Made by a program: the position numbers and the translations under genes
NCBI RefSeq assembly: GCF_000237925.1
Contig: NC_031498.1
Coordinates: forward strand, 4,014,229 to 4,078,228
DNA from: Schistosoma mansoni
Taxonomy: Eukaryota; Platyhelminthes; Trematoda; Strigeidida; Schistosomatidae
Reading direction: 5' to 3'
DNA length: 64,000 bases
The notes under the pieces: model-generated
Databases searched by the model: none
The model's input: only the letters and a program-made list of their open reading frames with translations
What the model was told of the DNA's origin: nothing
In this document: positions 1-11,376 of the stretch, in pieces
How positions within the stretch are numbered: position 1 is the stretch's first letter
Layout of the letters: each line of letters starts with the position of its first letter

Positions 1-385
1 TGAAAATTGTTGAATTTCTTTGAAATCATGAACCTAAGTTAGACCACCATGTGCTCAATGGTGAGTGGCTTCGAGAGGTAATTCTCGGATTCTAGTGAGA
101 AACCGTTAAGAGTGGAGTTGATCCATATCAGATGTGAGGCAGTTCCCCACCGAAGACAATGGGAGATGGTCGCGCAATTTCGTGGATTGGTTGAGGTTAG
201 AAATTAACACTGTTGAATGGCGACTCAGTGGTCTAGAGATTATGCGTGCGACCGACGATCCTGGACTCGGTTCCCACGTGAGGAATCGTGGATGTGCACT
301 ACCGACGAATTCCATACTGGGTTGAAACAGCCGTCCAGTTCTTCCAAGGTTCTAATAGTGGTCTAACTTATGTCAGTTCGTGATT
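1..385 (+). repeat. SINE-2 copy with inverted tail at its left edge
   Basis: Bases 51-385 match other copies of a repeat called SINE-2 here (37.8-38.2 kb, 34.4 kb, 39.2 kb, 40.0 kb). A box-A-like TGGTCTAGAGA lies at about 229-239 and a degenerate box-B region follows. A decayed hammerhead core (CCGACGA ... GAAA ... CCGTC) lies at about 300-335. Bases 1-50 are the tail of the same repeat in inverted orientation (the GTTAGACCACCAT end), so the copy starts with an inverted duplication of its own 3' end. This is a non-coding element; short open frames here are not credible genes. Confidence 0.7.
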
Positions 386-399
386 TCAATGAACTTCTA

Positions 400-1190
400 T
401 AGTGTGTTTAACCAGGATATGTCAACCAACTGAAAACCGTTACTCTAAAAAAATGGGAAAATTTAGTGGCTGTTTAGGAAATCTATAAAAAGTTCTAATA
501 CTTTTAAAAAATGGATGGAAAACATCATGATTCAATTCAAATATTGAAGTAATGTGAATATCATAATACGTTGTCAAAAATGATAAAATTGTATCGGAAA
601 TACTATCTTCATTGTATGTGATACCGAATGAATCAACATTGTTTTACAGTTTCGCCATTATATAATTTTCTTCCCAACCAAGATGAATATACTGACAATA
701 AGGCATGTAAATTTACGAGAAAATATTATAGGTTTATTAAATAAACAAAATGCCATGAAGAGAACTGAGTATTTTTTTCAAGAAACAATTACTTACGAGT
801 GTCTGTTTGAGAAATCCTTTTGTTCGTTTAAGCTTTGGCATGCCACATCGACGCGCTCGTTTATAAGTTTTTTCAATCATGGGGGTCATTCCAGGATTTT
901 GTAATTCGCTTAGTTTAGTGAATTCCTGAAGACAGGAAAAAAAGGGAACATTCGAAAACTTCTAATGTGAATGATATTCAAAAAAAAATTCGGCAATTAA
1001 ACTTATTAATTATCTAGTTTTTTTAATATTGAGCTTTATTTGATGACAATAATAAAGCTACAATATGGATCTCAGCATCCAATATCATTTCAAACAAAAA
1101 GCTAGTCATCATATTATATCATATGATTAGTAGACAATGGATACTGTAACATTCCTACAACAATCTAACTACTAAGCTATTAACATAATT
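400..1190. other. Intergenic, nothing recognised
   Basis: AT-rich sequence without a convincing gene, RNA or named repeat. A 73-codon open frame at 683-904 has no recognisable domain and no flanking splice sites. Confidence 0.5.
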
Positions 1191-1199
1191 AAATTTTAC

Positions 1200-1640
1200 A
1201 GGGGGAAAGGTATAGTGTAGAAGAATTTATTGGTAACATTTATAATCGTTACACTTGTGACGTGATAAAAACCGCCAATCAGAGAGCAGCGAATTGTCGA
1301 TTGGAACAGTGATATACGAAAACCGTACGAGTAGTCTAGAGTACTTATCGGTCCTGCCTTTGCCTAGCCCAGCCGGTTAAATCCAGAACAGCCTCTGCGG
1401 TATGAATCATTATATTCCAGACACACTGAGTTTATATACTAATCAAACTGACCACATCGTACCATAAAATAGTAAATAACATGTCTACAAGATTTAGCCA
1501 AACGTGGCTATGAATGTAGGAGGCAGTAACTAATAGAATAGGGATAACTCAAGGATGGTAAATCATATAATGATAGTCTATAGGTCAAAATAAAGCTTAT
1601 AATAAGAGGGACATGAATGATTAGTTTAGTTATTTAGCAA
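1200..1640 (+). repeat. LTR-like interspersed repeat (copy 1; copy 2 at 55.7-56.0 kb)
   Basis: Blocks of this stretch recur at 55690-56030: a CTTAGCCCAGCC / CCTAGCCCAGCC block, an ATACGTGGCTAATAT / AACGTGGCTATGAAT block, and a shared 3' part with GGATGGTAAATC and GGTCAAAATAAAGCTT. The shared AATAAA-like signal near the end suggests the R/U5 side of an old LTR or another retroelement terminus. No coding part is attached. The family was not identified. Confidence 0.4.
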
Positions 1641-1840
1641 TTATATGATAAAAAATATATGCATCGCATTGGTTCATAAATAGGTCCCAAAGTTGCAATT
1701 TATTATCTTTATTGGGGCATAACAACACTTTAATCGAATTTCACAGTATCTGATTATATTGGTATAGGGTTGTGGAAATTGTTGAGTTTTGATTAAGGTC
1801 ATGAACCGATCAATGTTAGACCACCATTGAAAACCTGGAA

Positions 1841-1886
1841 GCACTGGACGGCCGTTTCGTCTTAGTATGGGACTCCTCAGCAGTGC
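1841..1886 (-). ncRNA. Hammerhead ribozyme, type I, SINE-2 associated
   Basis: Read on the minus strand: stem I 5' side GCACTG, core CTGAGGA, stem II GTC ... GAC, core GAAA, then ACGGCCGTC, then stem I 3' side CAGTGC. Stem I pairs perfectly over 6 bp. Stem II has 3 clean pairs then a C-A mismatch. Helix III (ACGGCCGT) is self-complementary, the form expected of hammerheads that work as dimers. Predicted cleavage follows the C of GTC, at minus-strand base 1847. All core positions fit CUGANGA/GAAA/NUH, so activity is plausible but unproven. Confidence 0.75.
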
Positions 1887-1913
1887 GCATCCCGCCTGCA
1901 GGATCGCAAATTG

Positions 1914-1958
1914 GCACTGCTGAGGAGTCTCATACTAAAACGAAACGGCCGTCCAATG
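1914..1958 (+). ncRNA. Decayed SINE-2 hammerhead, opposite strand partner
   Basis: The right arm of the hairpin carries the same ribozyme in plus orientation: CTGAGGA at 1920-1926, GAAA, and ACGGCCGTC ending at 1953. Stem I is weakened (CACTG against CAATG) and stem II is reduced to GT/AC with mismatches, so it is probably inactive alone. Confidence 0.6.
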
Positions 1959-2019
1959 ACTCAAGGCTTTCAATGGTGGTCTAACACTGATCGACTGATG
2001 ATCTCTATCTGATTATAGC

Positions 2020-3750
2020 TGTCACCAACCATATATCAATTTAAGACAATATCTTAACGACCATATTCACACATTTCCAGCCAAATACATTGAAAAAGTT
2101 TTATCTTGTGATTGTAATTTTTTAATTAAGTTGTGTGTGATTAGGATCTTACTCTAAATTATTGTATGAGTTGTGAATCATGTCTGAAATAAGTACAAAA
2201 GAGAACTGATTTACTTTCTATTTTCGTCTTCTGATTACCCACTGGGTTGAAAGGGGTTCGAGGATCAATAGGCGTTAAGGTTTCAATTGTTGTTTACTGA
2301 TCATTGTCACAATTGACACTTGTGTCACCGGTCAACTGGCAATAAACGTGAACTAATCGACAATCAAACTAGGAAAATAGGTTATAAAACTGCTTTCCTT
2401 TCGTTAAGGCACGATCACATGGGACCCAATGCAACCCAAGCAAACAATACGTTGTTGTTTTCTTTCGATACAACAGTTACTCAATGCCTTCAATCAAAGA
2501 TGACACAGCGGTAGCAAATAAAGTTACAAAGAGATGGGATTGAAGTGTAGATTCTTAACATGACTTTTGTAATGCAATTAGAATTGGTGACTAAATTCAC
2601 CTTTTTTTATTTAATACTCGTAAAATGTGATACAACTGGGTACTAAAAAATAGCATAGACCAAATAAAATAGACAACACTGAGAAGAAATAAGGAAAGGA
2701 AGGGAAAGTACAGTCGAAATAAATCAAAGAGGGATAAAACATAATGGAAGGTGCTATTGAAAGAAAAACAACGAAGAAGAACTCTGTTCAGCTAACAGAA
2801 ACCCTCTCATTTTTATAAATATAAAACACACTGACATTAGTTAAACTGTCAACACTACGTCAAAACACACCGCCGAACCTCAGTATTACTATCATGGTGA
2901 TGTAGCGACAACAACAGTCAAACGTATAGTTGCTGGGCTCCCTCAGATCGGTGATCCATGTTTCGTAACGAATGAGCAAAACTGTCCTCACTGATGCATC
3001 GTGAACGTGACTTTTTACAGCCAAACTAATATAAGTAACTGACTAATGAAGACAAATTGATGGATAAAGGTGATGTAAAAGAGAGTAGACAGTGAGGTAA
3101 TGAGAAGAAATTGTTGATATAAGTTAATATGTAGTTATCAATTACATCTTTAGTAAAAAGGATTTGACTTTAGGCAGTTAGATCATAGGTTAGACTTTCA
3201 CTTTTCATAAGTTTGATTTAGACGGGTATTTGGAATAGCTAACTAACATATAAACAAAATGGTTCAAAGATGAGTACATAATTCTACACTTATTAAATGA
3301 GTTGCATTAACTTTAATTTAAAACCAACAACTACTCTCTCTCTCTCTCTGTATTTAAGATACATCTATTTATTGATCCTTAATGCAGTCAAGTAAGTAGG
3401 TAAATCACTATATCACTCAAAAATCTATTTAAAAATATAACCTACGCAAACTAATTGTCGTATTTTAATTATTTTTTTTTTACCAAATCTATTCATATAT
3501 TACAGAAAATACAGTTTAATGGCAATAATATAATCATATAGGTGGTCTTGAATTGAGTTGATTTAAACAGAGATAAGAAGCATTGTATTAGACAAAATAA
3601 TTGATATTATCAGTTATATATGTATATATATGGCAACAATTATAACAAGAAAATGGAAACAGGACATCTCTCCCTATGCTTTATATCACTTTTCTTGAAC
3701 ATTATTAGTCTTTAATTTTACTGACATGACAAGCCAAGACAAAAAAATAG
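2020..3750. other. Intergenic, no gene seen
   Basis: No coding exon or named repeat was recognised. There is a short (TC)n run at 3333-3349. The 64-codon open frame at 2320-2514 shows no domain. Confidence 0.5.
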
Positions 3751-3759
3751 AACAGAATT

Positions 3760-4240
3760 GATACATATACACTTATTTATCAATTTAAATTGTCACATTC
3801 TTGACAAAGTGATGATCGACACGAAGAGGAGGTAAGGGGATTAAACAAACAAAAACGTTATTGAATTGGAAGATTAAAAAGCGACACATTGAAAGATTTC
3901 CTCAATTCAATATAAAATAAAAGTTAAAATGTAGTGGCCTAAATCTGATTCTGTCTATACTCGTATATAATAAATGACTTTATTCCGCGTTGGTGAACAA
4001 CGGAGTTAAATAAGTCAAATACGAGAATGGAATTAGGATACATATATTTTCTACAGTCATTGATTTGGCCAGAGAATCAGAGTGATGAAGCGAACGAAGC
4101 AAAAATCACGCGCAATGGAGATGGCTGGGAAGCCAACTCGAGAGCGAGGCAAAAGATGATGCGTATTGGAGATGGCTGGGAAGCCAACTCGATTTAAGCA
4201 AGCGTTAATCAACATTTATAGTCAGACAAAAATGAGTGAC
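3760..4240 (-). repeat. Penelope-associated terminal repeat (inverted copy)
   Basis: Read on the minus strand, this stretch follows the same order of blocks as repeats at 27.9-28.26, 29.74-29.98 and 51.6-52.0 kb, including TTTGTCTGACTATAAATGTTGATTAACGC-type sequence. Inside lies a local direct duplication of a 24-base unit (GGAGATGGCTGGGAAGCC and following bases) near 4117 and 4170. The other copies lie beside Penelope-like coding pieces, so this is probably the long terminal-like repeat of such elements; that link is inference. Confidence 0.45.
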
Positions 4241-5394
4241 AGACATATGATGAATAAGATACGAAGTGTACACATATATGCTCATATAAAAGTATAGCCA
4301 AGGTTAATAAGCGAATAATGAACAAGATCGAAATATGACTCATGACAGGCGATACTACAAAAACAATGAATATTTGATAAGAACGTTTTTAATGGTGTTG
4401 TTCCAGTGAAAGTGAACGGTGATTGGTTAATGGTTGCAGATAGAGAAATATGAGAACTGTGATATATCATTTCGCTTCAGTGTTTGTAACAATATAATAA
4501 ACGTTGGTTTAGACCTGTACTGTGCTCTCAATCGGTCTTCGGATACTCATGTGGTCAGGTATGTAGAGCCAAGTAAGCAATAAATACTGAATACAATGCA
4601 CGTTGTTCATCCAGAGCATTAAGTATTGTATAGATGTCACCGGGGGATTCAAACATGATCCCAGGATGGATACATTTCTGATGTCGTAGAATTTTTCTCA
4701 CAAAAAATAGATGATATGAAATTATCGCTTGAGCAACGGGACAAGTTAATTAAATCCTTGGTGGTGAAAATGTCTTTATCATACAAACTAGTTTCAGTCA
4801 CCAATGACTGCTGATCTTATCACAAATTCGACCAAGTTATTATTTTTGATTTGTACATTGAAATTATTCCTAAGGGTCAGTCAGTTAGTCAGTTACAACG
4901 TAGGACCACGTCCATATATGCATTGGTCCAAGTTGCCACACCTCAATTAGCACAAGATGAACACCACATTCATAGAATTAGTTACCTCAATGGTAGTAAT
5001 ATATAGAAGATTATGTATAAGGATACGGTACAGGACGAAAGAATTAGTTAGTAGAAAGATATAGAGCAATTTTAATCTCAATTTAAGCGAAGACAGAGAG
5101 AGTATACACCTACGCCACCCAGAGTCTCCAACCATTGGTTACGATAGTTACGCGGATGATAGTGAGAAATTGAAGCCATTGCGACACATATTAGGTCATA
5201 AGAAATGGAGAGAGTCCCGTCAGCCATCGATTAGCAGATTAACTAATCTAAAATACATAGTAATACAGTCTCACTGGATGAAAAGTCCTCAGCAATGTGG
5301 TTTCTGAAGCGTTGCTAGTAACATTTCGAAGAAACATGATGAAACGTTAAACAGGGATAGAAACCTAAGATAAATGAATTTCCCAAAAACTTAT

Positions 5395-5590
5395 ATAATG
5401 CAGAGATGGATGGTGGCTAGCAAGATGCACATTTCGTCCTATTCGGGATTCGTCAACTGGATTTACCTGCATCTCAGAGTAGTGACTTACTGGCAATATC
5501 GAGACAATCAGCGAAGGATTTACATATGTCAAAAGGAACTGATTACTTGCAGTCCCAAACACCAATCGGAAGATCAAAACCAATATATAT
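5395..5590 (-). repeat. Decayed Sm-alpha-type SINE with hammerhead remnant
   Basis: On the minus strand the order is GTTTGGGACTGCAAGT, a degraded middle, then TTGACGA, CCCGAATAGGAC, GAAATG, then GCTAGCCACCATCCATC. This is the Sm-alpha SINE 3' part and its ribozyme region. The core has TTGACGA instead of CTGACGA and the downstream stem I strand is damaged, so the ribozyme should be dead. Confidence 0.7.
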
Positions 5591-5599
5591 GAATTAAAA

Positions 5600-6880
5600 A
5601 TTTAGTTATATGATGTATTTCAAAACCAGTTATCCTTATTATACCGTAATACCAAACACAAAGAATGTAAATTAGGTTAGACTGTGTGCCAAATCAGATG
5701 AACGAGTTAATAATGCTATCGCCATCATTTGCGTTATCATATTTTTAAAACAATCAATATATCGAAGAATGTGCCGCGTTATCTCGTTTCCTCAACGTTG
5801 TCCGATGAAGTGAAGTTTGCAAAAGTGTCCATCTCAACGAAAATCAAATGTTCACATAAGTTAGTCACACTACTATGTTAAGCGGTGAATCAGTTGCTAA
5901 ACCCCCCTTGCCTGTTTCTATTTGAGTGACTGGGTAGTATTATTAACCCTCACATTTAAATCGGTTCGAAGCCCATCACATTAATCTGTACCCGGTAAAT
6001 GGGCTTACTACTACTGTGACTAGATTTCACAGTTGAGAAATCGGGTTATTAACACACAGTATCAAAACCAAAATAAACAATCGCAACAAATATTTTCTAA
6101 ACTTCAGTAAGAAACTAAAGGACTCTTAATGGATGATAATACAAAAGTTTGGGCAAGCAAACATTTCTAGTAAATTTATTTCCTACAGTCAGATAGTTCC
6201 ACTTACATATTCTAAACATGAATTAGAACCTTAGTAACCAGAAATGTGTTACAGCAGAAAATAAACTGTTCCTGAATTCAAAATGTAACAGTAAGGGAGT
6301 TTTCGAACCACAAGTGAACACTTGCCGTAAAAGTGCATTCCGAAAAGTCACCTTAATAGCTAATGGACGTCTGTAAGCTAGTACAAATGTAAACATAAGA
6401 CTTTAAGTCATCCCTTTTGTGGAACAATTGCTCGAACGTAATAAGATGGGAGAGGTTTGAACGCAATATACTCTTCAAACAATTTGGAAAAACATGTGTA
6501 TCAAAAATAAACCCCGTAAGCAATTAACTTAATTAGTGGAACATGGTATATATGCAGCCTCGACACGAGTTACTAACGGTCGATAAACAGTTGTCTGACA
6601 ATAGAAATTACGTACTTGTAGTATCTCAATGTGTAAAGATGAGTTTCTGGAATTTTATAATCTCGCTTCTTCAGAAAATAAATAATTTTTACAAGTTTAC
6701 ACACGTCATTACTAAGCTTCATAGAAGCTAACCCATCACTTTCTTAAGAAATATAACCCTCGAAATGAAATCAGATAAACCCCTACGTTCAGAAGTTTAA
6801 AATGTAAACCTAGGAACCATTGGAGACATTTTTTCAAAATTGTGAAAGTACTTGTGATTACAGTTTGGATAAAATAACTA
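5600..6880. other. Intergenic or intron, nothing recognised
   Basis: If the minus-strand exon at 6917-7387 belongs to a larger gene, this stretch would be its following intron. No further exon was recognised here. Confidence 0.4.
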
Positions 6881-6916
6881 CATAGCATTTCAGATGGTCC
6901 ACGAAATAGAACTTAC

Positions 6917-7387
6917 CAACATATCATCCATTGTTTTGAAAGATAAAATAGCAAATCCATCAATAAGGACTTCATTGTATTGCTTAGAACCATTTGGTAA
7001 ATCCATCGGTCTGTCACCCTGCTCCTGGTTCTCATTTTTAGTTAATTCGAGTCCATTATCAGAGGATAATTCACTTTTGATTTTTGTGAATAACCCTGAA
7101 TGCTTCTCATCTTGAGGAATTGTCTTTTCAGTCGAACGTGGAGAAGTGCTTTGTAGTAGAGGATCTACATGCTCAAATGACAGGCACACAGAGTTGGGTA
7201 TTTCTAATACAGAAGCGATCAACCCGTTCTTTGGAGGATTGTAGCTCACTGAGTTATGAGTACTTATAGAACTAACACCAATAAACGATTCCTCTGTTTT
7301 ATTCTCGAGGTTTTCCACGGTGCAACTCCCTTCCTCTTTACAATCCTTGTGGTCCACTTTATCAACAGTCCCACAGCTTTTTAGCAT
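6917..7387 (-). CDS. Exon with an AUTS2/tay-like N-terminal motif
   Basis: A 157-codon open stretch reads from an ATG at 7387 to a good donor (GTAAGT, complement of 6911-6916), ending in phase 0. The first ~135 residues are Ser/Glu/Lys-rich and look disordered. The end reads LIDGFAILSF then KTMDDML (residues about 141-157). This resembles the short conserved box near the N terminus of AUTS2, fibrosin-like and Drosophila tay proteins (IDGFAI/M-x-SF followed by an acidic helix). AUTS2 proteins are nuclear and are known partners of a Polycomb PRC1 variant. A pyrimidine-rich acceptor-like site (TTTTTTGAG) lies nine bases upstream of the ATG, so the exon could be internal or trans-spliced. The family call rests on one short motif; the coding nature is firmer. 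Confidence 0.55.
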
Positions 7388-7399
7388 TACGGACTCAAA

Positions 7400-8270
7400 A
7401 AAGAACTCCCATTAACAATGTGCGTTTTTACCCTAGATTCTCATAGAAATATGATATGAATTGAACTATAAGTGTCATTAAACTAATCCATTACAAAATA
7501 TCATTGATGATCTTAATTCCAGAAATGGAAGAAATTGATATGAAAAACTGAAAAGCAACCCAGTCGTTTAAACTTCCCACTCATAATCTGTGACACCTGT
7601 TCTTAATCATGTGTACAGAAAAGACATAAATTGTTTCTGGGGCGAATGAAGTCCATTTATTATTGTTTTGAAATCTTAAATTCATTTCGTTTGGCTGTTT
7701 TTAAGGGAGACGTTTCTAGTATATTATTCATCATTGATTTGAGGAATGATGTTCGACATCTTATGGTGTTAAATCATATGAAATATAATGTTACAATCCA
7801 CTTAACTTTCGTCACTCCATTATCCCTAACTCAACTAAAGTGGATAAGGGAGTGGCAGTAAATAACAGCTGATAATCATTCCGACTCATCAAGCGAATGA
7901 TTGTTTAAAAAAAACAGGTGTACATACAGCTATCCCAAATAGCTATGAGACTATTATTCACTGTTAAATCAGGAAGAAAGTTTTAAGCAGTGGTTCGACA
8001 GGCCTCATACTATCTTTCAGTCACATACTATCTACAAACAATCTGGATATCAGATCGACAAGTCTCCCAACATTTAGTGAAGTTGAAAAGGCTGTGGATG
8101 AGTTAAGGCGTTGGAGATCAGAGTGTAAAGATTGAATAATCAAAAGACCTTTGGGGTTGAATGTTCAGTTGTAGTAGTTAAGCCGACTGAGATCTTAACG
8201 AGGACATGTTATCAGTCTACATGTTGGCCAAAAAGCTTTGTGTCAGTATCCGCTTTTAAAAGAGGTATCG
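7400..8270. other. Intergenic, nothing recognised
   Basis: No gene seen. The 76-codon open frame at 7631-7861 has no recognisable domain. The stretch 8080-8270 may be the badly decayed upstream part of the RTE fragment that follows. Confidence 0.4.
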
Positions 8271-8280
8271 TAAAAGTACA

Positions 8281-8700
8281 TTAATCTTGTATGGGCTCTT
8301 CACCCGAACACCACTAGTTAAGTGAGTGCTCATGGTGAACTTTCATCAGAACTGCCGGTTTCAAATGGTGTTCAACAGTGTTGTGCGATTTCCACATTTC
8401 TGTTTAACTTCACTTCGACATTCCCTGACAGATGATGCTTCCATCCCTCTTAGATGGAGTAATTTGCTGGCTGGGTTTGAGTGCCCTGGTGATATAGTTC
8501 TCTTTCATGGAATCCTTTCTTATGCTGGATTTTCTGATGGCCTTGGGCGTGGGGATCCAAGGGTGCTTTGGATATCATTTTCTCCCCCTCAATGCATGAG
8601 TCATTTCACTACATTCTTCATCAACACCTGAATAATCGATGTGGAGTGGAATAGTTGGGCCCACAACCTCTTCATTCACCATGTAATTCCTATGAGCCCT
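8281..8700 (+). mobile_element. RTE-like LINE reverse transcriptase fragment (SR2-like)
   Basis: Translations show degraded RT motifs in the right order. First comes a motif like ELSSxLPVSNGVQQ-C-AIS, the RTE 'SGVRQGCPLSPFLFNF' block. Then comes a piece ending in FECPGDIVLFHG, corresponding to the catalytic ADDIVLF block with the first catalytic residues altered (PGD for ADD). Then comes WISFSPPQC, corresponding to the 'RFSPSKCK' block. Several frame changes and the altered active site show that it is dead. RTE-type SR2 elements are abundant in schistosomes. Confidence 0.65.
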
Positions 8701-9065
8701 AATTAATTGATGTTCAGCAAGATGTCGGCGCAAAATCAAAAGGCTCAGCTGACTACACCAACTTTCAGCACATGTGATGTAAGCGTGGTATGTGTCTTCA
8801 AATAAATGGATGAGTACATAGAACAGTAGTTTTCTCTGTTCTACTTTATGAAGTGTAGAACATAATCATAAAAAATATTCACTGTTTGCTATCATTCAGT
8901 CATAAGTGTTTTAGTATGTTGTAAAACCATCATATAAGCGGTGTTGTCAGGCCTACGCTGTGACAGAATGAACGCTTTAAAGAACTGCCCAAAGAGTCAT
9001 ATTTGTCACTGTTTTTATGGCTAGAACTTTTCGCTACATTATGCACGCTATCTTTCGTTTTTGTA

Positions 9066-10838
9066 TGAACTAATGATTCATTTTTACTTGATGTCTGCCT
9101 GATTTCGAATTCCGAATATGATATATCGTTCGTGCTCACATGATACTTCTTGATTAAATTGCGTTATTTCTAGGTTTTTAGTTTGTACAATAATTCAAAT
9201 ACTTCTTCTCATCACATCGGCGTCGCCATGGAGCTTGGGATGGTAAAGTTTAACATACATCCAGATTTTGATGCTTTTGAGGATTACATAGAAAGTTTCG
9301 AAACATGAGCTATGAATAAGGAAGATGTTGAGGATGTCACTGTTTTGGCTCACTTTCTTACATTCATCAGAATAGAAGCCTACAGCTTATTAAGAACTTT
9401 GGCTTTCCAGTAAAACCTATTTCAGTTCCCTATGCGACTCTCAAGGAACCAATACTAGACCATGTGAAGTGTAAAAATTACGAATATGATGAGGAAAATC
9501 TCATAAAACGATTCGTCGAGACATCAGGAATTCCATTACATTACTACGTCGTCCCAACCCAATGTGTCCTCAAGGCTATGCATATAAGAATTCATTGAAT
9601 AGTTGCGAAGCAGGCCGAGAAGATGAGCACAAGTTTGGTAAATGTTTGTCCTGCTGCGAATTTCTCCCATGCAATTCATCTGTATTTCGTAATTTTAAAT
9701 GTTTTAAATGTGGTAAAATTGAACACATACTAGCAGTTTCCAAAACTACTGTTCATTCCGCTGCAAGTAATGCCAAATCTTGTAATTCCGATTTTATCAA
9801 GTTGAGTGTTTCTAATTATCATTTATCTTTATCCATGACTCCGAAAAACAGTATCGAGCCATATAGCAGCCCAGAGTTAAATGACACTCAGAATCATTGT
9901 GAGACAAGAGTTTCTAGTTAATCAACTTCTCATCGGATCTCCCATGTAATTGTACCATATATGGTTTGTCTTAACTATTCATATATCTCTGATGGAATTT
10001 CTTATGAAATTGAGGGAAATTTGTTAAGTGAATCAAATCCTTATCTAAAATCCGATGCGGTTTTGATAGATGCTGATTCTTTTAATGATCTATTACTCTC
10101 TAGTGATATTCCCAAGAAATAAGAAAATATCTCACAAGAATCAAATCTTGATATCATATCATATATTATTTGTCCTCATAATGTAACTGAGAAACTTGCT
10201 AAATGTGAAGCAGGTGTACTAAGCGGGCTCGGTTGGGATTACAATTCGGATGGTTGCATATCAGCTATTGTTTATCCTTATCATGAAATCACTTCTAATG
10301 GATCCTCTAGTCATTGTGAAAAGTATGTTTTAAATCAAGCCACATTATTCAGAACTTGGGGATATGAAAATCCAACATCATTTCGTGGGAGAGGATAGTG
10401 TTGGAAAATCTGTGATTCGAATTCTAAATATCAGTGGTTTCAGAACACAACCGACATGGTAACTGTATACAATTCCAGAACCCAGGTGAGTCCGTTCCAA
10501 TTTCAGTTGTTAGCTCTAATACTGATGAGTATATTCTAGATCATACAGAGTCTACATCCAATGCACGGTCGGACAGACATAATGAACCTAAGAAGAAGAG
10601 ATACGATGGATCTCAGAAGTTTGCATTTTTATTTTAGCTGTGGCGGATGTGGTGTTGGTATTAACTAATGATTCTTTTGTACTTGATGTCTGCCTGAGTT
10701 CGAATTTCAAATACGATATATTCGTTCGTGCTCACATGATACTTTTTAGGTAAATTGCGTTATTTCTGGAATTCTTAGTTCACACAATGATTCGAATACT
10801 CATAATCATCACATTATCCTTCACCAGGGACTTGGTTA
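9066..10838 (+). mobile_element. Old LTR retrotransposon, gag-bearing, pol not seen
   Basis: A fossil LTR element. Related terminal repeats lie at about 9066-9222 and 10668-10838 (shared block AACTAATGATTC ... CTTGATGTCTGCCTGA ... CGTTCGTGCTCACATGATAC). They are visibly diverged, which suggests an old insertion. Between them is a gag-like region beginning near an ATGG at 9228, with FNIHPDFDAFEDYIESFE-type sequence and, further on, a Cys/His zinc-knuckle-like segment (FKCFKCGKIEH) at about 9700-9720. No RT, RNase H or integrase was recognised, so the element is either internally deleted or non-autonomous. It is broken in several places. Gypsy-like by general look; family uncertain. Confidence 0.6.
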
Positions 10839-11150
10839 ACTGTATATGATAGTTGGGAGTATTCGAAATAATGTGTCAACTAAGAATTCCCGAAATAGTG
10901 CATTTCAATACAGAGAGAACTAGATGAGCACAAACGAACGTATTGTAATTCTAGTTCGTAATAAGTGGGTAATCTATTACAAAGGAATCATTAAGTTGTG
11001 CAAATATCACATCCATCACAGCTTAAAGTGGAATCTAAATAACTGTAATCTACTGTACTTCTCCTTAGGTTCTTAGTGTGTCTGTCCGACTGCGTATCGG
11101 ATATAGACTCTGCATGATCTATGAATTTTGCAGCAGTAGCAGATCTTGAA
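10545..11150. repeat. Palindrome formed by the LTR fossil's 3' end
   Basis: Bases about 10845-11150 are the reverse complement of about 10545-10840, with moderate divergence. Shared blocks include GATCATACAGAGTCTA, GGTCGGACAGACA and AATGATTC. The centre is near 10842. A second, oppositely oriented partial copy of the same LTR element abuts the first. Confidence 0.75.
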
Positions 11151-11376
11151 ATTTCTCGCTTACACGTGAGAATGATGAGGCTTTGGAGTTGTGCTTAATT
11201 TCCTGCATTTCAATTCCATAGTTAGCAATTTAGCAAGCATTTCATTGGAAACTTTTATAGCGGTCTGAGTAAACATAGAGTCGAGACGTCTAATCTCCAG
11301 GTTTATTAGACCATTGAACTTTCGAAATTCAACAGTTTTTCTCCTCGTACATTATTTCTTTTACCCGCGGTAGTCG

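Larger units (their letters stand above)
1771..2018. repeat. SINE-2 inverted repeat hairpin
   Basis: Two partial SINE-2 copies face each other. The left arm (about 1771-1888) and right arm (about 1914-2018) are complementary over roughly 100 bases around a short centre near 1890-1912 (GCATCCCGCC ... GGATCGCAAA). Each arm holds the 3' part of SINE-2: hammerhead region, the CAAGG/CCTGG segment and the GTGGTCTAAC tail. The transcript of either strand would fold into a long hairpin. Confidence 0.8.

Noticed and set aside
8930-9139. Minus-strand Ser/Lys-rich open frame, considered as an upstream exon of the AUTS2-like gene
   Set aside because: Its 5' third overlaps the LTR repeat shared with 10.67 kb. 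It has only a poor donor (GTAGGC) and no conserved motif.
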